DNA of 64,000 bases from an uncultured Alphaproteobacteria bacterium (GTDB lineage Bacteria; Pseudomonadota; Alphaproteobacteria; HIMB59; GCA-002718135). This document shows, piece by piece, positions 52,193 through 60,961 of this stretch. Made by a program: the position numbers and the translations under genes. Location of the stretch: positions 1 to 64,000 of the forward strand of contig CABYKC010000001.1 of the NCBI GenBank assembly GCA_902519435.1. The letters run 5' to 3'. The stretch's first letter is position 1, and every line of letters starts with the position of its first letter. The notes below the pieces were generated by a model. That model was not told where the DNA came from. It saw nothing but the letters and a program-made list of their open reading frames with translations, and ran no database searches.

Positions 52193-53484
52193 TGATTAAA
52201 AAAATAATACCTTCTACGCTAATTGGAAGATCAATAATCATCATCTTTGTGCCTATAATTATTATAGTCCTACTTACTTCTTTTGTTTTCTATCAAACCT
52301 CATGGAGTATTATTTCTAAAAGACTAACGGAATCTGTTGCTGCTGATATTAATGTTTTAGTAAAATTAATTGATAGTGATCTAACTGATAATGCATTTAA
52401 TATAGCAAAACAGGATTTTAAAATGAAAATCAATATAATTAGCGATAAACAATTATTGTCTTCAAAATTTAGTTTAAATTCAGGAATATTATCTAATAGA
52501 TTAAATCAATCCTTAAGTAATTTGAAAAAAAAGTTTGATTATGATTTGTCTAATCTTGAAGAAGGCGTTCTAATATACATTCAAATTGAGGAAGATATTT
52601 TAGAAATTAATGTTGATAAAGATAGACTTTATAGTGAATCTGCTTTTGTCTTTCTACTTTGGATGATTTTTGCTTCTATTATTCTTTTTTTTATGTCTTA
52701 CTTTTTAATGAGTAGACAATTAAGACCCCTCAAAAGACTCGCGATAATTGCTGAGACATTTGGAAGAGGTTTAGATGCTCCAGATATTAAGACTGCGGGC
52801 GCATATGAAATAAGGCAAACGGCCAATGCTTTCAATCAGATGAGAACAAGAATTAAAAGATTTTTAAAACAAAGAACAGAAATGCTAGCTGGTGTTAGCC
52901 ATGATCTTAGAACTCCTTTAACAAGAATGAAATTACAAATTTCATTGATGAAAGATGAAAAAGCAAAATCTGAACTAGAAGTAGATGTTAATGAAATGAC
53001 TTCAATGTTAGATAGTTATGTCAGTTTTGTAAAAACTGAATCTCCTGAACCAATAGAAACAATTATAATAAATGAATTAATTGGTGATATTGTAAAAACT
53101 TTTGAAAAAAAGGGTGTAGAGTTAACTATAAAAGAAAAAAACACTATTAAAACTTCTGGAAGACAGATTCAACTTAAAAGAGCTTTCAATAATATAATTG
53201 ATAATTCTCATAGATATGCAAAAAAAATTGAAATAATTCTTTATACAAATGAAAAAGATTGTGTCATTGAATTTAATGATGATGGCGAGGGTATACCAAC
53301 AGATAAATATGAAGATGTATTTAAACCATTTTTTACTTTAGATCCCTCCAGGAACAAACTTAAAGGAGAAAGTGGTTTAGGATTAACTATTACAAGGGAT
53401 ATTATTAGATCACATGGAGGTGATATTAAATTATCTGAATCGGATCTAGGAGGTCTTCAACTTAAAGTTTTACTTCCTCTTTGA
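52192..53484 (+). CDS. Sensor histidine kinase (EnvZ/PetR-partner type)
   Basis: 430-residue membrane kinase. It has one membrane segment near residues 12-35, a ~120-residue extracytoplasmic sensor, a second membrane segment near 150-172, a HAMP linker, and the phosphoacceptor His in AGVSHDLRTPLTRMKLQ near 240. The ATPase domain carries the N box NNIIDNSHRYAKK and G boxes DDGEGIPTDKYEDVF and GESGLGLTITRDI. It is the evident partner of the preceding response regulator. The stimulus is unknown. The 3' end is two bases from the convergent csaA gene. Confidence 0.94.
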   Translation: MIKKIIPSTLIGRSIIIIFVPIIIIVLLTSFVFYQTSWSIISKRLTESVAADINVLVKLIDSDLTDNAFNIAKQDFKMKINIISDKQLLSSKFSLNSGILSNRLNQSLSNLKKKFDYDLSNLEEGVLIYIQIEEDILEINVDKDRLYSESAFVFLLWMIFASIILFFMSYFLMSRQLRPLKRLAIIAETFGRGLDAPDIKTAGAYEIRQTANAFNQMRTRIKRFLKQRTEMLAGVSHDLRTPLTRMKLQISLMKDEKAKSELEVDVNEMTSMLDSYVSFVKTESPEPIETIIINELIGDIVKTFEKKGVELTIKEKNTIKTSGRQIQLKRAFNNIIDNSHRYAKKIEIILYTNEKDCVIEFNDDGEGIPTDKYEDVFKPFFTLDPSRNKLKGESGLGLTITRDIIRSHGGDIKLSESDLGGLQLKVLLPL

Positions 53485-53486
53485 TT

Positions 53487-53834
53487 TTAAAATAATTTAC
53501 CCCCATTATTTACCGATTTATCTGGAGACAATAAAACTGGTTCATTTTCTAAATCTGGCACTCCAAGAACTAATACTTCTGAAATAATTTTACCAATTTG
53601 TTTAGGCTCAAAGTTTACAACAGCAATAACTTGCTTATTAATTAATTCATCACTTTTATAATATTTTTGTAATTGTGCAGAAGTTTTTTTTATACCAATT
53701 TTTTCACCAAAATCTATTTTCAAAATTATGGATGGTTTTTTAAGTTCATTATATTCATAGGCTTCAATTACTGTTCCTATTCTTATATCTACATTTTCAA
53801 ATTCTTTGTAATTTATAAAATTGTGAAAGCTCAT
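53487..53834 (-). CDS. csaA: tRNA-binding domain protein (CsaA-like)
   Basis: 115 residues forming a single OB-fold of the EMAP/tRNA-binding type: VDIRIGTVIEAYEYNELKK near the start, LKIDFGEKIGIKKTSAQL near residue 43, and the conserved VNFEPKQIGKIISEVLVLG near 75. Binds tRNA or acts as a chaperone-like protein; the exact role is unsettled in the family. It is the last gene of the minus-strand run proC, COQ9/TetR-like, csaA, with a 1-base overlap. Confidence 0.92.
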   Translation of the reverse strand: MSFHNFINYKEFENVDIRIGTVIEAYEYNELKKPSIILKIDFGEKIGIKKTSAQLQKYYKSDELINKQVIAVVNFEPKQIGKIISEVLVLGVPDLENEPVLLSPDKSVNNGGKLF

Positions 53835-54367
53835 TAAAATTTTATAAATTTTTCAATGTTGTCTAAATATTTATCTAAAACACTCATTGTTTTTTCTAAA
53901 CTTTCATTTTCATCATTAACCCAAGTAAATAGAGTTATATAATAAAGCGCAAAAATAATTTTAATTTTTATCACCCCCTGAATACCACTAGGATTAACAT
54001 TTGCAAAAGTAGCAATTAGAATTTTGCTCTCAATTAATTTAGGAATAAGTTTTAATACTCCTTGTGGTCTAGACATAAAATAATTAATTATATTTTTTAC
54101 GGAAGCTCTATATTCATTCAATATATCATAACGTGCCATCATAATTTCAAATAACATATCTCTTTGTGATGACTTTTCTATATTAACAAGATTTTTTTTT
54201 AATTGAAAATCAAAGAAGTCATTTATATTTAAGATTAAATCAATTTTATTATTCATTTTTGGCACTTTACTATTAGATAAAAAATTTTTAAGATTTATAT
54301 CTCTTAATTTTTTTTTCTCTAAATATTGTAGAGTTTTTTTTGCTAGAGATATTTTATTTTGATTCAC
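53834..54367 (-). CDS. COQ9/TetR-like helical protein
   Basis: 177 residues, largely alpha-helical and lysine-rich. The segment SSQRDMLFEIMMARYDILNEY (about residues 67-87) recalls the conserved region of alphaproteobacterial COQ9-like or TetR-like proteins. I see no convincing helix-turn-helix at the N-terminus, which is degenerate and very AT-rich in its DNA. Possible roles are lipid or quinone binding in ubiquinone synthesis, or regulation. It overlaps proC by 4 bases and csaA by 1, so it is co-transcribed with them. Confidence 0.6.
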   Translation of the reverse strand: MNQNKISLAKKTLQYLEKKKLRDINLKNFLSNSKVPKMNNKIDLILNINDFFDFQLKKNLVNIEKSSQRDMLFEIMMARYDILNEYRASVKNIINYFMSRPQGVLKLIPKLIESKILIATFANVNPSGIQGVIKIKIIFALYYITLFTWVNDENESLEKTMSVLDKYLDNIEKFIKF

Positions 54368-55179
54368 TTACCTGCACCTTGTTGTTTTGCTCTTGTGTAT
54401 GCTGCCTTAAAAACTTGATTAAAGATATTATCAACTTTATTTATTTTCATTTTCTTGATTCCTGCTTCTGTTGTACCTCCTCTAGTTGCAACAGTTTCAA
54501 CCATTTTTTCAGCAGAAATATTATTAGAGTTTAATAAATTTAAAGAACCTCTAAAAGTTTCATTAATTAAAATTTTAGCTGTGTTTTTCGAAAAACCTAA
54601 GTTAATTGCAGATTTTTCCATGATATCAATTAACTGAAATATAAAACCTGGACCGCTACCTGATACAGCAGTTGCTTTGTCTATAAAAGTTTCACTATTA
54701 AAAAAAAGAGTTTTACCACTTAGAGAGAACAATTTATCAATTTCTTTAATTTCTTTTTTATAAATAGATTTATTCGTATAAATGCAATGAACGCCCTCTC
54801 CTATTAAAGCTGGCATATTTGGCATTACTCTTACAATTTTACTAATATTTAATAAATTTTTTTTAAAAATTTCAGTTTTTTTGCCAGCTATTACACTGAT
54901 TGCTATAGATTTTTTATTAAAATTTGCATTTTTTAATTCTTTAAAGACATTTTTTAATTCAAGAGGCCGAGTTGCAAATATAATATAATCAAAATTATTT
55001 TGATTATTGATATCATCAATTGATTTAAAAAATTTTATTTTCTTATTTCTATTTCTTTTTTTAAGAATTGAATATTTTTTTTTATCTATAACACTGATGT
55101 TGTAATTCTTAGAGTTAGACCATCCGGAAATTAAAGATCCTCCCATATGACCACATCCAATTAATAAGATATTTTTCAT
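54364..55179 (-). CDS. proC: Pyrroline-5-carboxylate reductase (ProC)
   Basis: 271 residues, normal length. It reduces pyrroline-5-carboxylate to proline with NAD(P)H. The Rossmann motif is NILLIGCGHMGGSLISGW at the start, VRVMPNMPALIGEGVHCIY lies near residue 115, and the substrate-site signature is in ATAVSGSGPGFIFQLID near 167 with ATRGGTTEAGIKKM near 237. It lies 32 bases downstream of the YbjN-like gene and overlaps the COQ9/TetR-like gene by 4 bases. Confidence 0.95.
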   Translation of the reverse strand: MKNILLIGCGHMGGSLISGWSNSKNYNISVIDKKKYSILKKRNRNKKIKFFKSIDDINNQNNFDYIIFATRPLELKNVFKELKNANFNKKSIAISVIAGKKTEIFKKNLLNISKIVRVMPNMPALIGEGVHCIYTNKSIYKKEIKEIDKLFSLSGKTLFFNSETFIDKATAVSGSGPGFIFQLIDIMEKSAINLGFSKNTAKILINETFRGSLNLLNSNNISAEKMVETVATRGGTTEAGIKKMKINKVDNIFNQVFKAAYTRAKQQGAGK

Positions 55180-55211
55180 CTATCTATAATATAGCAGTTT
55201 TATTATAAAAA

Positions 55212-55700
55212 TTAAGCTCTACCAATAACTTCAAAATTAGAAAATTTTATAGCTTCTTTAGGTGGAATATCATCAAAGAGAACTTGCTGAAAACTTGGAT
55301 AAAATTTTTCACATTCATAAATTCCAATATCAACAAGATCTTCAAATTTTTTGTGCAATATTTCTGTTGAATTATTTGATAATAAAGTATGTCTAAAAGC
55401 TGGGATACCATTTTTACTTGTTATATCAAAATGCCCAATCCATAAGTTCTCGTTTATAAGTCCTAGTAGTTCATATGCCTTATCAAGTTTAGTTTCAGGA
55501 AACTTAATATCAAAAGTTATTGAAAAACTTAGCGCATTAATATTTTCAGACCAAGTAAAATATAATCTGTAAGCGCACCAATGGGATGCTATCTCAGCAA
55601 CCAATTCATGATCGGCAGCCCTACTAAAATTCCATTTTTTTTGATGAATAACATCTTCAATGATATCTATAGGATTTAACAATATATTCTCATTCTCCAT
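55212..55700 (-). CDS. YbjN-domain protein
   Basis: 162 residues with the alpha/beta fold of bacterial YbjN proteins, related to type III secretion chaperones. Typical text is WSENINALSFSITFDIKFPE near residue 50, LLGLINENLWIGHFDI near 81, and LLSNNSTEILHKKFEDLVDIG near 108. The family's role is not well defined; effects on motility or stress have been reported in E. coli. The alphaproteobacterial form often stands beside proC as here, so the pairing is probably conserved rather than meaningful. Confidence 0.85.
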   Translation of the reverse strand: MENENILLNPIDIIEDVIHQKKWNFSRAADHELVAEIASHWCAYRLYFTWSENINALSFSITFDIKFPETKLDKAYELLGLINENLWIGHFDITSKNGIPAFRHTLLSNNSTEILHKKFEDLVDIGIYECEKFYPSFQQVLFDDIPPKEAIKFSNFEVIGRA

Positions 55701-55808
55701 ACACTATATAGTCATGGCACATATAATTAGTACTATATCTTGATTACAAGATTGAACTCGTATTTTGCAAGGCAAAATCTAAAAAAAATGTGAATTAGTT
55801 GAGGATTC

Positions 55809-56099
55809 CTACCTTTTTGATTTCTTTTTAATAGTTTTTTTCTTTTTAACAGTTTTTTTCTTAGATTTTACTGATCTTGAAGATGTTTTTTTAAATTTTT
55901 CATTTTCCATCATTACTTTTTGGACCATTTTTTTCAGTGCATCAAATTCATCTTTTTTAACAAGATTCATTTTTTTTATTATTTTGTTAACTCGTAAAGA
56001 TACAATTGTTTCAATCTCTTCTTTAACACCTGAAAAAGTACTCATAGCATCAACTGCAAATTTTGATAAATCAGAAAGTATTTTGTTTCTATCAACCAT
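55809..56099 (-). CDS. UbiK/BMFP-like accessory factor
   Basis: 96-residue coiled-coil protein with an N-terminal amphipathic helix (MVDRNKILSDLSKFAVDAM) and a central heptad-type region (about 30-70, with VKKDEFDALKKMVQKVM). The tail is very basic, with about 20 Lys in the last 30 residues. This matches the BMFP/UbiK family, which trimerises, binds membranes and assists ubiquinone synthesis. The lysine tail is common in alphaproteobacterial forms. It is divergent from lgt with only 23 bases between the starts. Confidence 0.85.
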   Translation of the reverse strand: MVDRNKILSDLSKFAVDAMSTFSGVKEEIETIVSLRVNKIIKKMNLVKKDEFDALKKMVQKVMMENEKFKKTSSRSVKSKKKTVKKKKTIKKKSKR

Positions 56100-56122
56100 G
56101 TTATATTATTAAATATAGATAA

Positions 56123-56914
56123 ATGAATTTTATTCAACCATCAATAGATCCTGTCATCTTATCAATAGGTTTCATTGAGATAAGATGGTACAGTTTAGCA
56201 TATATCTTGGGATTTCTATTAGGAATTTATATTATTAAAAGATTAAACAAAATTTATGGAAATCAATACACTAATAAAAATATAGATAGCTTTCTTATTT
56301 GGGCAGTATTAGGTGTAATTATCGGAGGACGAACAGGTTATGTTATTTTTTATCAACTTAATGAATTTTTAACTAATCCTTTTTATCTATTTGAAATTTG
56401 GAATGGAGGAATGTCATTTCATGGTGGGTTGACGGGTATAATAATATGTACTTTAATTTTTGCAAAAATTAATAAAAAAAGTTTTTTCTACCTATCTGAT
56501 TTAGTTTCAATCGTTGCTCCTATTGGATTGTTTTTTGGTAGAATTGCAAACTTTATTAATACAGAACTAATAGGCAGGCCAACTGAGTTTTATATTTCGG
56601 TTATTTATCCATCAATAGATAATGTACCAAGACATCCTTCTCAGATATATGAAGCTTTTCTTGAGGGAATTATTTTATTTCTTATTTTATTAATCTATTT
56701 TTATAAGATAAAAAAATATAAAATTTACGGATTAATTAGTGGTCTCTTTTTAATATGTTATTCCATATTTAGATTTTTAATTGAATACGTCAGAGAGCCA
56801 GATTTGCACCTAGGATTATTTTTTAATTTTATTTCAATGGGTCAAATACTATGTATACCTTTTTTTATTTTTGGAATATTGATAATTCAAAATGTTAAGC
56901 AAAAGAAAAACTAA
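56123..56914 (+). CDS. lgt: Prolipoprotein diacylglyceryl transferase (Lgt)
   Basis: 263-residue membrane enzyme that adds diacylglycerol to the lipobox cysteine of prolipoproteins, the first step of lipoprotein maturation. It has about seven membrane segments. Essential residues lie in RWYSLAYILGF near residue 21, WNGGMSFHGGLTGII near 92 and the Lgt signature GRIANFINTELIGRPT near 140. The length is typical. It overlaps the MidA-like gene by 23 bases. Confidence 0.96.
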   Translation: MNFIQPSIDPVILSIGFIEIRWYSLAYILGFLLGIYIIKRLNKIYGNQYTNKNIDSFLIWAVLGVIIGGRTGYVIFYQLNEFLTNPFYLFEIWNGGMSFHGGLTGIIICTLIFAKINKKSFFYLSDLVSIVAPIGLFFGRIANFINTELIGRPTEFYISVIYPSIDNVPRHPSQIYEAFLEGIILFLILLIYFYKIKKYKIYGLISGLFLICYSIFRFLIEYVREPDLHLGLFFNFISMGQILCIPFFIFGILIIQNVKQKKN

Positions 56915-57941
56915 TAAAAAACTACTTAACAATAAAAAATATTTGCGTTTAGATAAATTTATTGACTTGGTTCTATACGAAAGAAATGGTTATTACTTAA
57001 GCAAAAAACCAATAGGAAGAAAATTTGACTTTGTTACATCTCCAGAAATTTCACAAATGTTTGGAGAAATTATTGGTGTGTATTTACTTTATCATTGGAA
57101 ACAAAAAATTAACTCGAAATTTAATTTAATTGAATTGGGCCCAGGAAATGGCACATTATTTAAAGATATTGAAAGAACTGCAAAAATACTTCCAAATTTT
57201 TTTGAAAATGCTTATGTTAATTTTATAGAAATAAATAAAGAACTAAGAAAACTACAAGAAAAAAATTTACATTATTTTAAACAATCAAAAATTAGATGGT
57301 CAAAAGCTTTAAATTTCAGATCTAAACTGCCTTCAATAATTTATTCAAATGAATTTTTTGATTGTTTTCCTGTAAGGCAATTTTTAAATGATAATAATCA
57401 TTGGTTTGAAAAATATGTGAAATTTGATGAAAAGGAAGATAAGTATTATTCTATAAATAAACGAATAACTAGTAAAAAAATACTAGATTATTTAAGTAAG
57501 TACAAAAAACAAAAAATTTATGAAGTTTCTAATTCAAGAAATAAATATTTTAAGCAAATTTGTAGATATCTCAAAAAAAATAGAGGTATGTGTATTTTAA
57601 TCGATTATGGATATAATAACAAAATAAAAAACTTTACTTTGCAAGCAATATATAATCATAAAAAAACCAGTATATTTGAAAATATAGGTCAACAAGATAT
57701 TTCAAGTCATGTAAATTTCAATGAATTAATTGATATAGCAAAACAAAACAAATTACAAATCAACGAATTTATTTCACAAAGAGATTTTTTAATAAAATAT
57801 GGAATATTAGAACGAAAGAAAAAATTGTTAACTAAAAATTCAAATTTAAATAAAAATTTATTAGATGAAGAGGTGGATAGATTAATTAATGTTGATAGGA
57901 TGGGAAACTTATTTAAGTGCCTTGTTGTTTCTAACTTATGA
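56892..57941 (+). CDS. MidA/NDUFAF7-family protein arginine methyltransferase-like
   Basis: 349-residue SAM-dependent methyltransferase of the mitochondrial MidA/NDUFAF7 family. It opens with the family text LDKFIDLVLYERNGYYL, then FDFVTSPEISQMFGEIIGVYL near residue 51, the SAM motif IELGPGNGTLFKDI near 85, and FFDCFPVRQF near 156. In eukaryotes it methylates an arginine of a complex I subunit; the bacterial role is presumed similar. It overlaps lgt by 23 bases and pgeF by 4. The DNA is very AT-rich, with Lys- and Asn-heavy coding. Confidence 0.88.
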   Translation: MLSKRKTNKKLLNNKKYLRLDKFIDLVLYERNGYYLSKKPIGRKFDFVTSPEISQMFGEIIGVYLLYHWKQKINSKFNLIELGPGNGTLFKDIERTAKILPNFFENAYVNFIEINKELRKLQEKNLHYFKQSKIRWSKALNFRSKLPSIIYSNEFFDCFPVRQFLNDNNHWFEKYVKFDEKEDKYYSINKRITSKKILDYLSKYKKQKIYEVSNSRNKYFKQICRYLKKNRGMCILIDYGYNNKIKNFTLQAIYNHKKTSIFENIGQQDISSHVNFNELIDIAKQNKLQINEFISQRDFLIKYGILERKKKLLTKNSNLNKNLLDEEVDRLINVDRMGNLFKCLVVSNL

Positions 57942-58702
57942 TTACTAAAAATTATTTTACACATTCAAAAATTGAGGCTTTTGTTAGAGCTGGTTTTTTT
58001 ACAAGAAATGGTGGAGTATCAAAAAAAGAAAACTATTCATTAAACTGTAGCTTAAACCACAAAGATACTAAAGCAAATGTAAATAAAAATATTGAAATCT
58101 GTCTTAAAAATTTAAAGATAAAAAAAAAAATTAAATTTATTAGTCAAATACACTCCAACAAAATTGTAGAAATTAATAAAAAAAATATAGGTAATAAATA
58201 TTCTGGAGATGGATTAATAACAAGCAATAAGAAAATAGCTTTAGGGGTTTTAACTGCAGATTGCTGTCCAATTTTTATTTTTGATAAAAATAAAAAATAT
58301 ATTTGCGCTCTTCATTCAGGTTGGAAAGGGGCATTAAAAAATATAGCTGCAAAAAGTATAAAATATTTTGTTAAAAAAAAAATAATTAAAAAAAATATTG
58401 TGGTTCTTATTGGTCCTTGTTTGAGCTTTAAAAACTTTGAAGTTTCAAAAGACTTTAAAAGTAAGTTTATAAGTAAAAATAAAAAATACTCTATTTTCTT
58501 CAAACACAAAAATAAAGACAAAGATTTATTTAATTTAAGAAGATTGATTAACTATCAATTTAAGAAATTAGGTATTAAAAAAATATATAATATTAACAAA
58601 GATACTTTCTCAAATAAGAGAGTTTTTTTTAGCCATCGAAGGGAATCACAAAAATTTAGAGATACTGGAAGAATGCTCAATATCATTGCATTTAATGATT
58701 AA
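57938..58702 (+). CDS. pgeF: Laccase-domain (multicopper polyphenol oxidase family, PgeF/YfiH)
   Basis: 254 residues of the DUF152/YfiH family. Family motifs are AFVRAGFFTRNGGVSKKENYS at the start, VLTADCCPIFIFD near residue 106, LHSGWKGALKNIAAKS near 125 and GPCLSFKNFEVS near 160. Proteins of this family hydrolyse purine nucleosides or act in peptidoglycan editing. It overlaps the MidA-like gene by 4 bases, and a 47-base gap precedes prs. Confidence 0.92.
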   Translation: MITKNYFTHSKIEAFVRAGFFTRNGGVSKKENYSLNCSLNHKDTKANVNKNIEICLKNLKIKKKIKFISQIHSNKIVEINKKNIGNKYSGDGLITSNKKIALGVLTADCCPIFIFDKNKKYICALHSGWKGALKNIAAKSIKYFVKKKIIKKNIVVLIGPCLSFKNFEVSKDFKSKFISKNKKYSIFFKHKNKDKDLFNLRRLINYQFKKLGIKKIYNINKDTFSNKRVFFSHRRESQKFRDTGRMLNIIAFND

Positions 58703-58749
58703 TTTTGGTTGATCTATTATTATTCTAATATACAAATTAATTTGATTAT

Positions 58750-59685
58750 ATGAAAATAATCGCCTGTAATAGTAGCAAATCCCTAGCAGAAAAAATTTCA
58801 AAACATATTGATGTGCCATTAGCAGATGCCTCTGTCAGAACTTTTAACGACAGAGAAATATTTGTCGAAATCAATGAAAATATTAGAGGTGAAGATGTTT
58901 TTATTATTCAATCTACATCACATCCAGCAAATGACCATTTAATGGAACTTTTAATTACAATTGATGCTGCAAGAAGAGGTTCAGCAAAAAGGATTACTGC
59001 TGTTATCCCTTATTATGGATACGCAAGACAAGATAGAAAGACTGGGCCTAGAACACCAATAACTGCCAAACTTGTTGCAAATTTGATTACATCCGCGGGC
59101 GCTGATAGGGTATTAACAATGGATTTACATGCTGGTCAAATTCAAGGTTTTTTTGACATTCCATTAGACAATATTTTTTCTGTAAGACCTATAATCGATG
59201 ATGTTAAAAAAAGGTTTAATGGAAACAAAGATTTAGTTGTTGCTTCACCTGATGTTGGCGGTGTTGTTAGAGCTAGAGCTTTTGCTAAAAGGTTAGAGGC
59301 TGGACTAGCAATTGCTGATAAAAGAAGAGAAAAGGCTGGTGAGTCTGAAGTGATGAATATTATTGGAGATGTAAAAGATAAAACTTGTATCTTACTAGAT
59401 GATATAGCTGACTCTGCAGGCACGTTATGTAATGCTGCAGAAGCTCTAAGTAAAAATGGAGCTAAAGAAATTTATTCTTATATTGTGCATGGAGTATTAT
59501 CTGGAGATGCGCTAAAAAAGATTGAAAATTCAAGCATAAAAGAATTGGTACTAACAGATACAATTGAGCCTTCTAAGGAGGTAAAAAGCACAAAAAACAT
59601 TAGACATATTAGTATTGCTCCTTTAATGGGTGATGCGATTAAAAGGATTAACACTGATACTTCAGTGTCCGCCCTTTTCGATTAA
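58750..59685 (+). CDS. prs: Ribose-phosphate pyrophosphokinase (Prs)
   Basis: 311 residues. It makes PRPP from ribose 5-phosphate and ATP for nucleotide, His and Trp synthesis. Family landmarks are [19 protein letters not shown] near residue 49, [19 protein letters not shown] near 94 (ATP/PRPP region), [15 protein letters not shown] near 124, and the PRPP-binding loop [15 protein letters not shown] near 215. It has its own short upstream gap and is followed by rplY after 14 bases. Confidence 0.97.
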   Translation: MKIIACNSSKSLAEKISKHIDVPLADASVRTFNDREIFVEINENIRGEDVFIIQSTSHPANDHLMELLITIDAARRGSAKRITAVIPYYGYARQDRKTGPRTPITAKLVANLITSAGADRVLTMDLHAGQIQGFFDIPLDNIFSVRPIIDDVKKRFNGNKDLVVASPDVGGVVRARAFAKRLEAGLAIADKRREKAGESEVMNIIGDVKDKTCILLDDIADSAGTLCNAAEALSKNGAKEIYSYIVHGVLSGDALKKIENSSIKELVLTDTIEPSKEVKSTKNIRHISIAPLMGDAIKRINTDTSVSALFD

Positions 59686-59699
59686 GTTTTTTTTATTTT

Positions 59700-60377
59700 A
59701 TGAGTGATTTTAAAGCGATAGAAAGAAATAAAGATATTGGTTCAAATCATAGTCTTTTAATGAAGGGATTGGTCCCTGGTATTATTTATGGCAAGGGAAC
59801 TGAGCCTAAGAAGATTGCTCTAGAAGATAAAATAATCAAAAAATTAATGGGTACTGGTTCTTTTTATTCAACAATTATCGATCTTGATGTTGATGGAAAG
59901 AAAGAAAAAATACTTCCTAAACAATTACAATATCATCCTGTAAGTGATCGACTTATACATTTTGATTTTTTAAGAGTTCAGGAAAATACGAAAGTAAACG
60001 TTGAAATTCCTGTTGAGTTTTTAAATCAAGATAAATGTCCTGGTTTGAAAAAAGGTGGAGTTTTAAATACTGTAAGAAGACTTGTTGAACTAACATGTAA
60101 TGCAAATAATATACCTAGCAAACTTGAATTTGATCTAATTGAAAGTGAAATAGGTGACGCAGTTAAGATTAGTAATATTCAACTACCTGATGGAGTTGCT
60201 CCTACTATTAAAGATAGAGATTTCGTAATAGCTACCTTAGTTCCGCCAACTGTAGAAGTTGAAACTAAAACTGAAGAAACAACTGAAGAAGGTGCAACAG
60301 AGGGTAGTGAAGAAAAATCAGAGGAAAAGAAGGAAGAAACTTCTGATAATAAAGAAGAAAATAAAGAATCTAAGTAA
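59700..60377 (+). CDS. rplY: Ribosomal protein L25/general stress protein Ctc
   Basis: 225 residues: an N-terminal 5S rRNA-binding L25 domain (about 1-90, with GLVPGIIYGKGTEPKKIAL and QLQYHPVSDRLIHFDFLRV), a beta-rich Ctc C-terminal domain (about 95-185), and a low-complexity Glu/Lys/Thr tail (about 188-225). The tail is common in alphaproteobacterial forms. It lies 21 bases before pth, the standard order prs-rplY-pth-ychF. Confidence 0.95.
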   Translation: MSDFKAIERNKDIGSNHSLLMKGLVPGIIYGKGTEPKKIALEDKIIKKLMGTGSFYSTIIDLDVDGKKEKILPKQLQYHPVSDRLIHFDFLRVQENTKVNVEIPVEFLNQDKCPGLKKGGVLNTVRRLVELTCNANNIPSKLEFDLIESEIGDAVKISNIQLPDGVAPTIKDRDFVIATLVPPTVEVETKTEETTEEGATEGSEEKSEEKKEETSDNKEENKESK

Positions 60378-60398
60378 CTTTACTTTATATTTCATTTT

Positions 60399-60959
60399 AT
60401 GTTTTTAATTTGTGGACTTGGAAACCCAGGTGTAAATTATAATAATACCAGACATAATGTAGGCTTTCATTTAGCAGATAATATAATCTCACATTTTAAT
60501 CTTGATAAAATCAAAGAAGATAAGAAAAAAGAATTATATTCAGGTGTAATTAATAATCAAAAAATCTTTGTGTTAAAACCTCTTACATTCATGAATTTAT
60601 CTGGAAAAGCTGTTTCAGAAATTGTGAATTTTTATAAAATAAAATTAGACCATACTTTTGTTATACATGATGACCTTGATTTAGAATTATCGAAAGTAAA
60701 AATAAAACAAGGTGGTGGAAACGGAGGTCATAATGGATTGGAAAGTATTGACCAATTTATAGGGGAAAATTATTTTAGAATACGTATTGGAATTGATCAT
60801 CCTGGACATAAAGATTTAGTTTCAAGTTATGTTTTAAATAAATTTTCAAAATCAGAAGAAGAAATAATAAATAAAAAAATTGATAAAATGGTTAAAAATA
60901 TAGAATTAATATTTTCAGATATTCCTCTATTTTTAACAAAAATAAGTGAGAAAAATTAA
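60399..60959 (+). CDS. pth: Peptidyl-tRNA hydrolase (Pth)
   Basis: 186 residues, normal length. It releases tRNA from stalled peptidyl-tRNA. It has LICGLGNPGVNYNNTRHNVGF (catalytic His near residue 21), KPLTFMNLSGKAVSEIV near 60, VIHDDLDLELSKVKIKQGG near 86 (catalytic Asp), and NGGHNGLESI near 106. It lies two bases before ychF. Confidence 0.96.
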   Translation: MFLICGLGNPGVNYNNTRHNVGFHLADNIISHFNLDKIKEDKKKELYSGVINNQKIFVLKPLTFMNLSGKAVSEIVNFYKIKLDHTFVIHDDLDLELSKVKIKQGGGNGGHNGLESIDQFIGENYFRIRIGIDHPGHKDLVSSYVLNKFSKSEEEIINKKIDKMVKNIELIFSDIPLFLTKISEKN

Positions 60960-60961
60960 TT

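Noticed and set aside
55741..55780. tRNA-like T-arm text (GTTCAATC) on the minus strand
   Set aside because: No acceptor, D or anticodon arms can be drawn around it in the available gap.
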